Below, one piece after another: positions 42,374 through 53,588 of a stretch of 64,000 nt of DNA. Source of the DNA: Pasteurellaceae bacterium (GTDB lineage: Bacteria > Pseudomonadota > Gammaproteobacteria > Enterobacterales > Pasteurellaceae); NCBI GenBank assembly GCA_030527795.1, contig JAUNAB010000001.1, positions 196,856 to 260,855 of the forward strand, in the 5' to 3' direction. The first letter of the stretch is position 1. Each line of letters begins with the position of its first letter. Below the pieces are notes generated by a model. The model did not search any database. It had not been told where the DNA came from and saw nothing but the letters and a program-made list of their open reading frames with translations. Position numbers and translations under genes: made by a program.

Positions 42374-42401
42374 AACGACTAATCTACTGAAAGACAAGTT
42401 C
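42374..42401 (-). promoter_or_regulatory. Candidate ECF-type promoter of the sigma operon
   Basis: On the minus strand GAACTT, 16 bases, then GTCGTT lies about 42 bases before the sigma gene start. This resembles ECF promoters (GAACTT -35 in E. coli sigma-E; GTC-containing -10 in several families) and fits autoregulation. The spacer contains GATTAGTCG, the reverse complement of a motif shared with the msrAB upstream region. Confidence 0.5.
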
Positions 42402-42447
42402 TTTCACGAAAACATTATTTTATCACATTTAAAAAAGGAAAAATCAA

Positions 42448-42726
42448 ATGAAAAATATGATTAAAATCTCTGCACTTAGCCTTGTTGCACTTTTCTCAGT
42501 GGCAGCTTGTTCAAGTCAACCAATGCAAAATGAAAAAATGGCATCATCTGATAAGATGATGCAACAAGAAACGATGCAAAAAACAGAAATGGAATCCAAA
42601 TCAATGGAACAAGGAAAAATGGAACAAGAGAAAATGATGAAATCAGAAAAAATGCATTCAATGAAAACAATGAAGCAAGGGAAAATGATGAAATCTAAAA
42701 TGATGAAAAAAGCGAAAGCAATGTAA
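42448..42726 (+). CDS. Methionine-rich lipoprotein (MrpX-like)
   Basis: A 92-residue lipoprotein. The signal MKNMIKISALSLVALFSVAAC has lipobox VAAC, with Cys21 as the acylated residue. The mature chain is Met/Lys/Glu/Gln/Ser only, apart from a few residues: 18 of about 72 residues are methionine. Met recurs every five residues over 43-63 (43, 48, 53, 58, 63) and nearly so elsewhere. In Azospira, the periplasmic Met-rich peptide MrpX, under an ECF sigma factor, soaks up hypochlorite and is repaired by methionine sulfoxide reductase. This gene is divergent from an ECF sigma/anti-sigma pair, supporting the same role by analogy. AAGGAA precedes the ATG. Confidence 0.82.
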   Translation: MKNMIKISALSLVALFSVAACSSQPMQNEKMASSDKMMQQETMQKTEMESKSMEQGKMEQEKMMKSEKMHSMKTMKQGKMMKSKMMKKAKAM

Positions 42727-42752
42727 AGATTAAAGAATGGATTTCTGAGAAT

Positions 42753-42796
42753 AAAACCGCGGTCAAAAATTTAAGCATTTTTTGACCGCGGTTTTT
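42753..42796. terminator. Bidirectional paired-repeat terminator
   Basis: AAAACCGCGGTCAAAAA / TTTTTTGACCGCGGTTTTT inverted pair between convergent met-rich lipoprotein and cysB genes. Confidence 0.85.
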
Positions 42797-42798
42797 AT

Positions 42799-44831
<2,033 letters not shown>

Positions 44832-44874
44832 ATATGTTCCTTTGTCGCTTTCACAAGCGTCTTTTCATTATAAA

Positions 44875-45498
44875 TTAAATAAATGGCTCAATTGAACCGC
44901 TGCCTTGGCGTAAAATAATCGGACTTTGTTCTGTTAAATCCACCACAGTAGTGGGTTCTTGCCCTAAGTAGCCACCGTGGATAATTAAATCAACTTGATG
45001 TTCAAGGCGATCACGAATGTCTTCAGGATCGGATTGCGTAAAATGCTCATCATTTGGCAACATTAGCGAACAAGACAAAATCGGCTCGCCTAATGCCTGT
45101 AATAAATCTAATGCAATTTGATTATCAGGCACGCGTAAACCAATGGTTTTGCGTTTTGATGTCATCAAACGGCGTGGAAGCTCTTTAGTTGCCGTTAAAA
45201 TAAAGGTATAGCGACCTGGTGTATTATTTTTCATTAAACGATAAGCGGTATTATCAACGGTCGCATAATGTGACAATTCGGATAGATCACTGCAGACTAA
45301 TGTAAAATTATGCCCTTCGGGCAAGTGCCGAATTTTGACAATTCGTTCCATTGCGTGCTTATCACCCATCATACAACCAAGTGCATAGCCAGAATCCGTT
45401 GGATAAATAATGACACCGCCTTTACGCAAAATATCAACCGCTTGATTAATCAAACGTGATTGCGGATTATCGGGGTGAATATAGAAAAATTGGCTCAT
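44875..45498 (-). CDS. yciO: YciO, YrdC/Sua5-domain protein
   Basis: A 207-residue YrdC-fold protein related to the threonylcarbamoyl-AMP synthases that start t6A synthesis in tRNA. Conserved elements are GGVIIYPTDSGYALGC, KIRHLPEGHNFTLVCSDL and NTPGRYTFILTAT. YciO is a paralogue of TsaC, and whether it makes threonylcarbamoyl-AMP in vivo is less certain. It sits between rnm and rluB on the same strand, as in other gammaproteobacteria. Confidence 0.93.
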   Translation of the reverse strand: MSQFFYIHPDNPQSRLINQAVDILRKGGVIIYPTDSGYALGCMMGDKHAMERIVKIRHLPEGHNFTLVCSDLSELSHYATVDNTAYRLMKNNTPGRYTFILTATKELPRRLMTSKRKTIGLRVPDNQIALDLLQALGEPILSCSLMLPNDEHFTQSDPEDIRDRLEHQVDLIIHGGYLGQEPTTVVDLTEQSPIILRQGSGSIEPFI

Positions 45499-45592
45499 AA
45501 TATGCCTTTATGTTTGATAATAGCGAGTAAATTGTTGCTGATTATAACGTAAAACCTAAAAATATGATCAATGAATTACATTATTATTTGCT

Positions 45593-46426
45593 TTAAGCAT
45601 AATCAAACATTGACCACACAGGTTTTACGCTGTCAGGTAGCCACAAAGATTTCCCTAATTCAATCCATTGACAAGGAAAATGAAAGTCCGATCCCACTGA
45701 GCCAACTAGTTCAAATTCCGTTGCCCAACGTGCGAGTAATTGACGTTGATCGGGCGTTTGTCCACATCCAGCAACTTCAATCCCTTGTCCGCCCCATTGT
45801 TTAAAATCTGTAAGTAACCGCCGAATCCAACGGGCAGTCATATTATAACGTAATGGATGGGCTAAAATCGCAATACCACCTGCTTGTTGAATGGTTGCTA
45901 TAGCATTAGGAATATCCGTCCATTGGGCTTTGACGTAACAAGATTTTCCTTGAGCAAGAAACTTTTTAAATGCTTGTTCAATATTTGCTACCTTTCCTAT
46001 CTGAACTAAATAACGTGCATAATGCGCCCGTGTAACTTCGCCATCGGTTAGCGATTTCGCCCCCATAAACGCACCTTGCACCCCAACCTTTGCTAATTTC
46101 TCACCGATTTCTATTGCTCTTTGCAAACGGAGTTGAGCTTGATTTTGCAATAAGGTATTTAATCCCGAATGGTTTTTATCAAAATTGAGTCCAACAATAT
46201 GAATTGCACGGTTTTCCCAATTTGTTGAAATTTCTACACCATTAATCAAGCGAATACCTAATTTATCAGCTTGACGCTGAGCTTCATCTAAGCCAGTAAT
46301 ACAATCGTGATCCGTCAGTGCCAATACGTCAACACCTTGCTGTTGCGCACGTTGTAATAACTCGGTAGGCGTTAGCACACCATCTGATGCGGTGCTATGG
46401 CTATGGAGATCAAAACCTTTTTGCAT
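45593..46426 (-). CDS. rnm: RNase AM (YciV), PHP-domain 5'-3' exonuclease
   Basis: A 277-residue PHP-domain metallophosphoesterase. Metal ligands appear in FDLHSHSTASDG, LTDHDCITGLDEA, INGVEISTNW and the C-terminal GSDFHFP. E. coli RNase AM trims the 5' ends of 5S, 16S and 23S rRNA and also degrades 3',5'-pAp. It follows pyrD by nine bases, suggesting one transcript with pyrD and possibly pepN. Confidence 0.93.
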   Translation of the reverse strand: MQKGFDLHSHSTASDGVLTPTELLQRAQQQGVDVLALTDHDCITGLDEAQRQADKLGIRLINGVEISTNWENRAIHIVGLNFDKNHSGLNTLLQNQAQLRLQRAIEIGEKLAKVGVQGAFMGAKSLTDGEVTRAHYARYLVQIGKVANIEQAFKKFLAQGKSCYVKAQWTDIPNAIATIQQAGGIAILAHPLRYNMTARWIRRLLTDFKQWGGQGIEVAGCGQTPDQRQLLARWATEFELVGSVGSDFHFPCQWIELGKSLWLPDSVKPVWSMFDYA

Positions 46427-46435
46427 AGTGATTAT

Positions 46436-47467
46436 CTATTTAATTCCTTTAACCAATTCTTTTACTAAATAAGGACCTTGATAAATAAGACCAGAATACA
46501 CTTGTAATAATTGTGCGCCCGCGTCTATTTTTTGTTCTGCGCTAGCTAAACTATCAATCCCACCGCAACCAATAATAGGCAATTTACCTTGTAGTTCTTG
46601 CTGTAACCGTCGCACAATTTGAGTACTCCGTGTTTGTAATGGCTTACCACTTAATCCGCCAATTTGTTCGGCTTGAGCAAAATGAGTAACATTGTCACGA
46701 GAAATGGTGGTATTGGTCGCAATAATACCATCAATTTGATAACGTACTAAACTATCAGCAATTTGCACCACTTCCTGTTCTGTCAAATCTGGTGCAATTT
46801 TTACAACGATTGGCACATTATGTTGGTATTGTTGAGCTAATTGCTGCTGCTTCGCTTTGATACTCTTTAATAAATCATCAAGTGCTTCGCCATATTGTAG
46901 CTGGCGTAAGTCTGGGGTATTTGGCGATGAGATATTGACCGTAATGTAATCGGCATATTGATAGGCTTTGTTTAAACAAATTAAATAATCATCTTTGCCT
47001 TGTTCAATCGGGGTGACTTTATTTTTGCCAATATTGATTCCTAAAATACCACCTTGGCTGCGATAGCGAGATTTTTTAATGTTTTCAATTAAATAATCAA
47101 TGCCGTAGTTATTAAATCCATTACGATTAATAATCCCTTCAGCTTCAATCAAGCGAAATTGACGGGGTTTAGGATTGCCTTCTTGTGCCAAAGGCGTGAC
47201 AGTTCCCACTTCAATAAACCCAAACCCCATTGCCGCAAATCCATCAATGGCTTCGCCATTTTTATCTGCACCCGCCGCTAAACCAATCGGATTGCGGAAA
47301 TTTAGTCCCATTACCGTTTTAGCTGATCCTTGCGGACAAGCTAGAAGAGGTTTTAATAGTCTATTAAGTGGCGAATTACCGACGAATTTCAGTATATTGA
47401 TGGTTAATTCGTGGGCGTGTTCAGGGTCTAAAGCAAAAATCCCCTTACGAATAAGCGAATATAACAT
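46436..47467 (-). CDS. pyrD: Dihydroorotate dehydrogenase, class 2
   Basis: Inner-membrane-associated flavoenzyme that oxidises dihydroorotate to orotate with quinone, in pyrimidine synthesis. The 343 residues include the N-terminal membrane-association helices ([17 protein letters not shown]), FMN-binding [10 protein letters not shown] and the catalytic Ser in [11 protein letters not shown] that marks class 2 enzymes. The C-terminal phosphate-binding region is [27 protein letters not shown]. It lies between pepN and rnm. Confidence 0.97.
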   Translation of the reverse strand: MLYSLIRKGIFALDPEHAHELTINILKFVGNSPLNRLLKPLLACPQGSAKTVMGLNFRNPIGLAAGADKNGEAIDGFAAMGFGFIEVGTVTPLAQEGNPKPRQFRLIEAEGIINRNGFNNYGIDYLIENIKKSRYRSQGGILGINIGKNKVTPIEQGKDDYLICLNKAYQYADYITVNISSPNTPDLRQLQYGEALDDLLKSIKAKQQQLAQQYQHNVPIVVKIAPDLTEQEVVQIADSLVRYQIDGIIATNTTISRDNVTHFAQAEQIGGLSGKPLQTRSTQIVRRLQQELQGKLPIIGCGGIDSLASAEQKIDAGAQLLQVYSGLIYQGPYLVKELVKGIK

Positions 47468-47490
47468 AATGTCCTACTTTTATTGTGATA

Positions 47491-47518
47491 AAAAATACGG
47501 CGTTTTTACGCCGTATTT
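47491..47518 (-). terminator. Intrinsic terminator after pepN
   Basis: Ten-base stem AAATACGGCG / CGCCGTATTT with a six-base loop and a T run on the minus strand, six bases beyond the pepN stop. It separates pepN from pyrD transcripts at least in part. Confidence 0.88.
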
Positions 47519-47523
47519 GATGA

Positions 47524-50133
47524 TTATTTCAATGCTTTCTCAATTTTCTCAAATAAGTCATTTGATAAATTATCTACTTCACTTAAGCGTTCTAAAGCAC
47601 ATTTCATTAACGGTTGACGCTGACTATCAAAGCGAGCAAAGCGAATGAGTGGTTCAACTAAACGTGCCGCAACTTGTGGATTGCTTGAATTTAACCGAAT
47701 TAAGACATCGGTTAAAAAACGGTAGCCTGACCCATCAATGGCGTGAAAAGCACGTAAATTTTGGTTTGCAAAACTACCAACTAATGAACGCAAGCGATTT
47801 GGATTATTAAAATTAAAACTTGGATGTGTCATCAGCTGTTGAACAATATCTAACACATTTTCATCTGGTCGTGTCGCTTGTAAAGCAAACCATTTATCCA
47901 TCACTAAACCATCACTTGCCCATTTTTGTTCAAAATCTGTTAATAAACTATCACGGCAAGCCAATTGTGCTTTCGTCGCCGCATTTAACGCGGCAAGAGT
48001 GTCAGTCATATTATTTGCATTTTCATAATGTGCTTGTACCACACTATTGCCAAACTCAGTGAAAGCAAGATAGGATAAACATTGGTTGCGTAATGCACGT
48101 AATGCAATATCTTCACGGGTTAAATAATAACCGTTTAATTCAATTTGACGGTAAATCGCTAACCATTGTTCTTTTAGACCTTGAGCAAGGCTACGCAACA
48201 TAAAATCACGCACCACAGTAATGCCATCAGGATCAATAATTGAAAATTGCTCTGCAAATTCAGTTTCTTTTGGCAAGGTGACTAACAATGTCGTGAGTTC
48301 AATATCCGTTTGATATGCACTCAGAAGCTGTGAAACCGCGGCCAAAATTGACGACGAAAATACCAAGCCTTCCCCTTGTTGATAAGCTGTTAAGTTACGG
48401 CGTAACTCTGCCGTTAACAGCATTTGCATCGCATCCCAACGCACAAATTCATTTTCAGCGAATTGCAACAGAACTAATAATTGCTCGGTTGTGTAATCAT
48501 AATCCAATTTTACTGGTGCAGAAAAATCACATAATAAAGCAGGAATAGGGCGACTAAATACATTATGGAATTCAAAAACTTGCTCGGATAATTTCACATC
48601 TAGCACATTATGCACAGGCTGCCCATTATGTAATAATGTCTGTGGTAACCCCTTTTCATCATATAACGCAATTTTCAATGGAATATGTAAATTCACTTTA
48701 ACCATTTGATCCGCGGTAGGCGGTGTCATTTGCGATACTGATAATTGATAAATGTGTTTCTTTTCGTCATAATGATCGATCACACTTAATTCAGGTGTGC
48801 CAGACTGACTATACCAACGACGGAATTGTTCCAAATCAACACCAGAAGCACGTTCCATTGCTGAAACAAAATCTTCACAAGTCGCGGCTTTTCCATCATT
48901 TTCTGCAATGTAAAGCTGCATCCCCTGTTGGAAACGTTTTTCCCCCAACAGTGTGTGCAACATTCTAATCACTTCAGCCCCTTTTTCATACACCGTCATT
49001 GTATAAAAGTTATTCATTTCAATCACTTTTTCAGGGCGAATTGGATGCGACATTGGGCTAGCATCTTCGGCAAATTGTGCTGTGCGTAAAAATTTTACGT
49101 TATTAATACGGTTGACTGCTCGAGATCCCGTATCAGACGAAAATTCTTGATCGCGGAATACGGTTAAGCCTTCTTTCAAACTCAACTGAAACCAATCACG
49201 ACAAGTTACACGGTTACCCGTCCAGTTATGGAAATATTCGTGTGCAATCACACTTTCAATCGCAAGATAATCATCATCTGTTGCGGTTTGTGGATTAGCC
49301 AACACATATTTAGAATTGAAAATATTCAGCCCTTTATTTTCCATTGCCCCCATATTAAAGAAATCAACAGCAACGATCATATAAATATCTAAATCATATT
49401 CTAAATTAAAACGTTGTTCATCCCATTTCATCGCTTTTTTCAGACTTTCCATTGCCCAACTTGCACGATCTAAATTACCGCGGTCAACATAAAGCTCAAG
49501 CAGGACATCACGCCCTGATGCTGTTATAAAGTGATCCTGTAACAAATCAAAATCACCAGCAACTAATGCGAATAGATAACTTGGTTTTGGAAACGGATCT
49601 TGCCATTCAACCCAATGGCGACCATCATCAAGCTCGCCCTGAGCCACACGGTTACCATTAGATAATAAATACGGATAATGCTGTTTATTGGCTGTAATTT
49701 TTGTACGATAACGTGCCAATACATCAGGGCGATCTAACATATAAGTGATTTGACGAAACCCTTCCGCTTCACATTGAGTACAAATTCCTTCCCCCGACTG
49801 ATAAAGCCCTTGTAATGACGTATTTTTAGCAGGCTCTAACTGGGTAACAATATCAAGTTCAAATTGCTCCGCTTGCTGTTGGCTTAGATCGAGAATTAAA
49901 CTTTCTGCCGTTTGATGAAATTGAGAAAAAGGTTCGCCATTTGATGCGAGCGAAATAAATTGAAAACTATGCCCGTCAAGACGTAATTCCGTTGCGGTTG
50001 GATTTAAACGTTTAACCTGCAGCTTGGCAGTCACTTGCGTATGTTGTGGGTCAAGTTGAAAATCAAGAAAAATGTCCGTTACGGTGAAATCAGGCGTGCG
50101 ATAGTCTTTGCGGTATTTGGCTTTAGCTTGCAT
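47524..50133 (-). CDS. pepN: Aminopeptidase N
   Basis: Cytoplasmic M1-family zinc aminopeptidase, the main broad-specificity alanyl aminopeptidase. The 869 residues match E. coli PepN. The substrate-recognition motif GAMENKGLN and the zinc site HEYFHNW followed by LKEGLTVFRDQEF (HExxH-x18-E) are intact. The N-terminal beta domain and C-terminal helical domain are present. It diverges from purE, with a paired PurR-type promoter between them. Confidence 0.97.
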   Translation of the reverse strand: MQAKAKYRKDYRTPDFTVTDIFLDFQLDPQHTQVTAKLQVKRLNPTATELRLDGHSFQFISLASNGEPFSQFHQTAESLILDLSQQQAEQFELDIVTQLEPAKNTSLQGLYQSGEGICTQCEAEGFRQITYMLDRPDVLARYRTKITANKQHYPYLLSNGNRVAQGELDDGRHWVEWQDPFPKPSYLFALVAGDFDLLQDHFITASGRDVLLELYVDRGNLDRASWAMESLKKAMKWDEQRFNLEYDLDIYMIVAVDFFNMGAMENKGLNIFNSKYVLANPQTATDDDYLAIESVIAHEYFHNWTGNRVTCRDWFQLSLKEGLTVFRDQEFSSDTGSRAVNRINNVKFLRTAQFAEDASPMSHPIRPEKVIEMNNFYTMTVYEKGAEVIRMLHTLLGEKRFQQGMQLYIAENDGKAATCEDFVSAMERASGVDLEQFRRWYSQSGTPELSVIDHYDEKKHIYQLSVSQMTPPTADQMVKVNLHIPLKIALYDEKGLPQTLLHNGQPVHNVLDVKLSEQVFEFHNVFSRPIPALLCDFSAPVKLDYDYTTEQLLVLLQFAENEFVRWDAMQMLLTAELRRNLTAYQQGEGLVFSSSILAAVSQLLSAYQTDIELTTLLVTLPKETEFAEQFSIIDPDGITVVRDFMLRSLAQGLKEQWLAIYRQIELNGYYLTREDIALRALRNQCLSYLAFTEFGNSVVQAHYENANNMTDTLAALNAATKAQLACRDSLLTDFEQKWASDGLVMDKWFALQATRPDENVLDIVQQLMTHPSFNFNNPNRLRSLVGSFANQNLRAFHAIDGSGYRFLTDVLIRLNSSNPQVAARLVEPLIRFARFDSQRQPLMKCALERLSEVDNLSNDLFEKIEKALK

Positions 50134-50330
50134 AAAAAATATCCATTATTTGATGGCTAAAAAATTGCGTTAAGAATAAAAGGTTATGCTTTTCCTTGCA
50201 AGTCATTTTACACAAAAACCGCGGTCAAAAATCGCCACGTTTTTAAATAAGTCAATGGAAAAATATCATCGCAAACGTTTGCTGATTGTGCTATTCTAAC
50301 AAAGATTTATTATCTTTTTAGGGAATGAGA
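50134..50330. promoter_or_regulatory. Divergent pepN/purE promoter region
   Basis: A 197-base region with a repeat copy (AAAAACCGCGGTCAAAAA, about 50215-50230) and the PurR operator of purE. A possible -10 TATTCT lies at 50292-50297. Confidence 0.5.
50269..50284 (+). promoter_or_regulatory. PurR operator upstream of purEK
   Basis: TCGCAAACGTTTGCTG is a near-perfect dyad around CAAACGTTTG and matches the PurR consensus core. It lies just upstream of a -10 (TATTCT at 50292-50297), so repressor would block RNA polymerase. It mirrors the site at 10639 before cvpA-purF. Confidence 0.85.
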
Positions 50331-50837
50331 ATGGCAAATAATTTCAATCACCAAAAAATAGCGATCGTAATGGGGTCAAAAAGTGACTGGGCAACGATGC
50401 AAGAAGCTGCCATTATTTTAGATCAATTACAGGTAGATTATCAGGTTGAAATCGTTTCAGCACACCGCACGCCTGATAAACTCTTTGAATTTGCAGAAAA
50501 AGCGAAAGAACGTGGTTTTGCAGTGATTATCGCAGGTGCGGGCGGTGCAGCACATTTGCCTGGTATGTTAGCTGCTAAAACGCTTGTTCCCGTGCTAGGC
50601 GTTCCCGTTAAAAGTGCAACACTCAGTGGCGTTGATAGTTTATATTCAATCGTGCAAATGCCAAAAGGCATTCCCGTTGGAACATTAGCTATTGGGCAAG
50701 CAGGCGCAGCCAATGCGGCATTATTAGCAAGCCAAATTTTAGCCCTGCAAGATAATACGCTCTTTGAACGCTTGCAAAAATTTCGCCAGCACCAAACGCA
50801 AACGGTGTTAGATCATCCTGATCCACGTGAGCAATAA
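50331..50837 (+). CDS. purE: N5-carboxyaminoimidazole ribonucleotide mutase
   Basis: Class I PurE, which moves the carboxylate to make CAIR in purine synthesis. The 168 residues include [23 protein letters not shown] and [11 protein letters not shown], the usual substrate-binding loops. The ATG at 50331 is chosen: AGGGAATGAG places a proper site before it, whereas the ATG at 50325 lies inside that site. purK follows 39 bases later, with a single repeat copy between them. PurR control is likely. Confidence 0.97.
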   Translation: MANNFNHQKIAIVMGSKSDWATMQEAAIILDQLQVDYQVEIVSAHRTPDKLFEFAEKAKERGFAVIIAGAGGAAHLPGMLAAKTLVPVLGVPVKSATLSGVDSLYSIVQMPKGIPVGTLAIGQAGAANAALLASQILALQDNTLFERLQKFRQHQTQTVLDHPDPREQ

Positions 50838-50876
50838 AAACCGCGGTCAAAATTTATCTTATTTTTAAGGAAAATT

Positions 50877-51968
50877 ATGCAAAAAAGTGCTCTCTACCCG
50901 ACTATTTATGTTCTCGGCAATGGTCAACTTGGACGAATGTTACGCTATGCAGGTGCGCCACTTGATATTTGTGTTGAACCCTTAGCATTTGATGCGCCAA
51001 CTTTTCCAATTGAAAACAATAGCTTAATTACTGCTGAAATTGAACGTTGGCCAGAAACAGCATTAACAGAGCAACTTAGCCAACACCATAATTTTATTAA
51101 TCAAAAAGTCTTTGGTTTATTAGCGGATCGCTTAACACAAAAGCAAATGCTAGATCTGCTCGGATTAGCCACATCACCTTGGCAATTACTTGAAACACCA
51201 TCAGAGTGGCAATCGCTATTTAAACAACTTGGCGACAAAGTGGTGGTAAAGCGTCGCACAGGCGGTTATGATGGGCGTGGTCAATGGATTATTCAACCAC
51301 AAAATACATCACAAATTAGCGATGATTTATATCAAAACGTGATAGCAGAAAAATTTATTCCCTTTGATTACGAAATTTCATTAGTTGGTGCACGTTTTCG
51401 TCAAGGCGATACACGTTTTTATCCGATTACGCATAATTTACAACAGAATGGCATTTTGCGTTATTCGGTTGTCAATCCCCATTCAACACAACGTCAAATG
51501 TTGCAACAACAAGCGGAAGCAATGCTTAGTAAAATTATGCAATATCTTGATTATGTTGGTGTTATGGCGATGGAATGCTTTGTGATTGGCGATAAATTAT
51601 TGATTAATGAATTAGCCCCACGTGTTCATAATAGTGGGCATTGGACACAATTAGGTTGTACCATTAGCCAATTTGAACTCCATTTACGTGCGTTACTTGA
51701 TTTGCCTACTCCATCACTCCATTTGCTTTCGCCAACAGTAATGGTAAATTTAATCGGCTGTGAGCCAAATCCCGAATGGCTAAATGTGCCATATTCGCAA
51801 TTGCATTGGTATGGCAAAGCGGTGCGAGAAGGGCGAAAATTAGGGCATTTGAATATTACGCATCAAAACACAAATGAATTGCAAATAATTTTGCAAAATT
51901 TAAACGAATTTTTGCCCGCAGATTATCAATCTGGATTGGATTGGGCAAAAAATCAATTAATCAGCTAA
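50877..51968 (+). CDS. purK: N5-carboxyaminoimidazole ribonucleotide synthase
   Basis: ATP-grasp enzyme that carboxylates AIR to N5-CAIR, supplying the substrate of PurE. The 363 residues show the N-terminal YVLGNGQLGRMLRYAG, the ATP-binding VVVKRRTGGYDGRGQ and the C-terminal INELAPRVHNSGHWTQ. Length is normal. It forms the PurR-regulated purEK operon with the gene before it. Confidence 0.96.
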   Translation: MQKSALYPTIYVLGNGQLGRMLRYAGAPLDICVEPLAFDAPTFPIENNSLITAEIERWPETALTEQLSQHHNFINQKVFGLLADRLTQKQMLDLLGLATSPWQLLETPSEWQSLFKQLGDKVVVKRRTGGYDGRGQWIIQPQNTSQISDDLYQNVIAEKFIPFDYEISLVGARFRQGDTRFYPITHNLQQNGILRYSVVNPHSTQRQMLQQQAEAMLSKIMQYLDYVGVMAMECFVIGDKLLINELAPRVHNSGHWTQLGCTISQFELHLRALLDLPTPSLHLLSPTVMVNLIGCEPNPEWLNVPYSQLHWYGKAVREGRKLGHLNITHQNTNELQIILQNLNEFLPADYQSGLDWAKNQLIS

Positions 51969-52121
51969 TAAATTTGATATTTTTTTAAAAATTAACTGTT
52001 ATATTTGTATAAAACATAAATTTAATCAGAAAAATGTAGAATTTATAAAATAAAGCTTGCTAACAATTTACATTATAACGTATATAAATACGAAGTATTT
52101 TAAATCACAAGGATAATAAGT

Positions 52122-53312
52122 ATGTTTGAACAAATTAAAGCCGCACCAGCGGATCCCATTTTGGGGCTAGGCGAAGCCTTTAAAACCGAAACCCGTTCAC
52201 CAAAAATCAATTTAGGTATTGGTGTCTATAAAGATGCCAATGGCGATACCCCAATTATGCAAGCGGTGAAAAAAGCAGAAGGACGTCTATATGAGCAAGA
52301 AATCAGCAAAAATTATCTTGCGATTGACGGAGTAGCAGAATTTAACGCACAAACCAAAGCATTATTGTTTGGGGCAAATTCGGACATTATTAAACACAAT
52401 CGTGCGAAAACAGTACAAAGCCTTGGCGGAACAGGGGCATTACGCATTGCTGCTGAATTCATTAAACGCCAAACTAAAGCACAAAATGTTTGGATCAGCA
52501 ATCCAACTTGGCCAAATCATAACGCAATTTTTAATGCAGTAGGAATGACGATTCGTGAATATCGCTATTATGATGCACAAAGCAAAGCATTAGATTGGGA
52601 TAATCTATTAGCTGATTTAAGCAACGCAAGTGAAGGCGATGTCGTGTTATTACACGGTTGCTGCCATAACCCAACAGGGATTGACCCAACACCTGAACAA
52701 TGGCAAGCACTTGCCGATCTGTCTATTAAAAATGGTTGGTTACCTTTATTTGATTTCGCTTATCAAGGGCTAGCCAATGGCTTAGAAGAAGACGCATTAG
52801 GTTTACGCACCTTCGCGAAACAACATAAAGAATTGTTAATTTCAAGTTCTTACTCTAAAAACTTTGGCTTATACAATGAACGCGTAGGGGCATTTACCTT
52901 AGTGGCAGAAAACGAAGAAATTGCACAAACTGCGTTAACCCAAGTAAAAAGCATTATCCGTACACTCTACTCTAACCCCGCATCACACGGTGCTGCAACC
53001 GTGTCATTAGTATTAGGCGATAACACATTACGTCAAGAATGGGAAAATGAATTGACCGAAATGCGTAATCGGATTAAGGCAATGCGTCACAAATTAGTTG
53101 AGCTACTAAAAGAATTCGGGGCAAAACAAGACTTTAGCTTCATTATTGAACAAAACGGAATGTTCTCTTTTAGTGGTTTAAGTGCTGAACAAGTTGATCG
53201 CTTAAAAGACGAATTTGCTATTTATGCGGTACGTTCAGGCAGAATCAACGTAGCGGGCATTACCGAAGAGAATATTCGCTATTTGTGTGAAAGCATTGTT
53301 AAGGTATTATAA
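52122..53312 (+). CDS. aspC: Aspartate aminotransferase
   Basis: PLP-dependent class I aminotransferase that interconverts aspartate and oxaloacetate; enzymes of this subgroup may also act on aromatic amino acids. The 396 residues match E. coli AspC. The PLP lysine is K246 in [16 protein letters not shown], with the cofactor-binding [10 protein letters not shown] and [12 protein letters not shown] loops intact. A simple hairpin terminator follows. The purK-aspC gap (153 bases) is AT-rich and should hold its own promoter. Confidence 0.95.
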   Translation: MFEQIKAAPADPILGLGEAFKTETRSPKINLGIGVYKDANGDTPIMQAVKKAEGRLYEQEISKNYLAIDGVAEFNAQTKALLFGANSDIIKHNRAKTVQSLGGTGALRIAAEFIKRQTKAQNVWISNPTWPNHNAIFNAVGMTIREYRYYDAQSKALDWDNLLADLSNASEGDVVLLHGCCHNPTGIDPTPEQWQALADLSIKNGWLPLFDFAYQGLANGLEEDALGLRTFAKQHKELLISSSYSKNFGLYNERVGAFTLVAENEEIAQTALTQVKSIIRTLYSNPASHGAATVSLVLGDNTLRQEWENELTEMRNRIKAMRHKLVELLKEFGAKQDFSFIIEQNGMFSFSGLSAEQVDRLKDEFAIYAVRSGRINVAGITEENIRYLCESIVKVL

Positions 53313-53320
53313 AACCAATG

Positions 53321-53346
53321 AAAAGCCCTAAATATAGGGCTTTTTA
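53321..53346 (+). terminator. Intrinsic terminator after aspC
   Basis: Stem AAAAGCCCTA / TAGGGCTTTT with a short AATA loop and a T run, eight bases after the aspC stop. Confidence 0.9.
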
Positions 53347-53356
53347 TTTATCCAAT

Positions 53357-53476
53357 TTAACGATAATACTGGTACGTTTTATAAAAAAATAATCCCAACA
53401 AAATAATCAAAGCAATCATTAGCTGGATAACACGTTTTTTGGTGAGTTTCTCTGCAGGCATATTATAATCACTCAT
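53357..53476 (-). CDS. 39-residue single-span membrane protein
   Basis: A short minus-strand frame, MSDYNMPAEKLTKKRVIQ followed by a hydrophobic helix of about 18 residues (LMIALIILLGLFFYK) and a short aromatic/basic tail (YQYYR). The positive residues before the helix predict an N-in single-span inner-membrane protein. It lies between a terminator and a downstream gene-free region. A plausible small gene, though its ribosome-binding site is weak. No family is recognised with confidence. Confidence 0.6.
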   Translation of the reverse strand: MSDYNMPAEKLTKKRVIQLMIALIILLGLFFYKTYQYYR

Positions 53477-53550
53477 TCATTTTAACTGAGCTATGTTACA
53501 ATTTTTTGCGTTAAAATTCATTAAGATTTTTGACCGCGATATGTATCAAT

Positions 53551-53582
53551 AAAAACCGCGGTCAATTTTTTCCGCGGTTTTT
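53551..53582 (-). terminator. Short paired-repeat terminator after the hydrolase pseudogene
   Basis: AAAAACCGCGGTCAA paired with a copy lacking the GA (TTTTTTCCGCGGTTTTT), seven bases beyond the hydrolase stop on the minus strand. Confidence 0.75.
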
Positions 53583-53588
53583 ATGGCA

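Noticed and set aside
42476..42670. Minus-strand hydrophobic frame opposite the Met-rich lipoprotein
   Set aside because: It arises from complementing Met/Lys/Gln codons and has no start signals.
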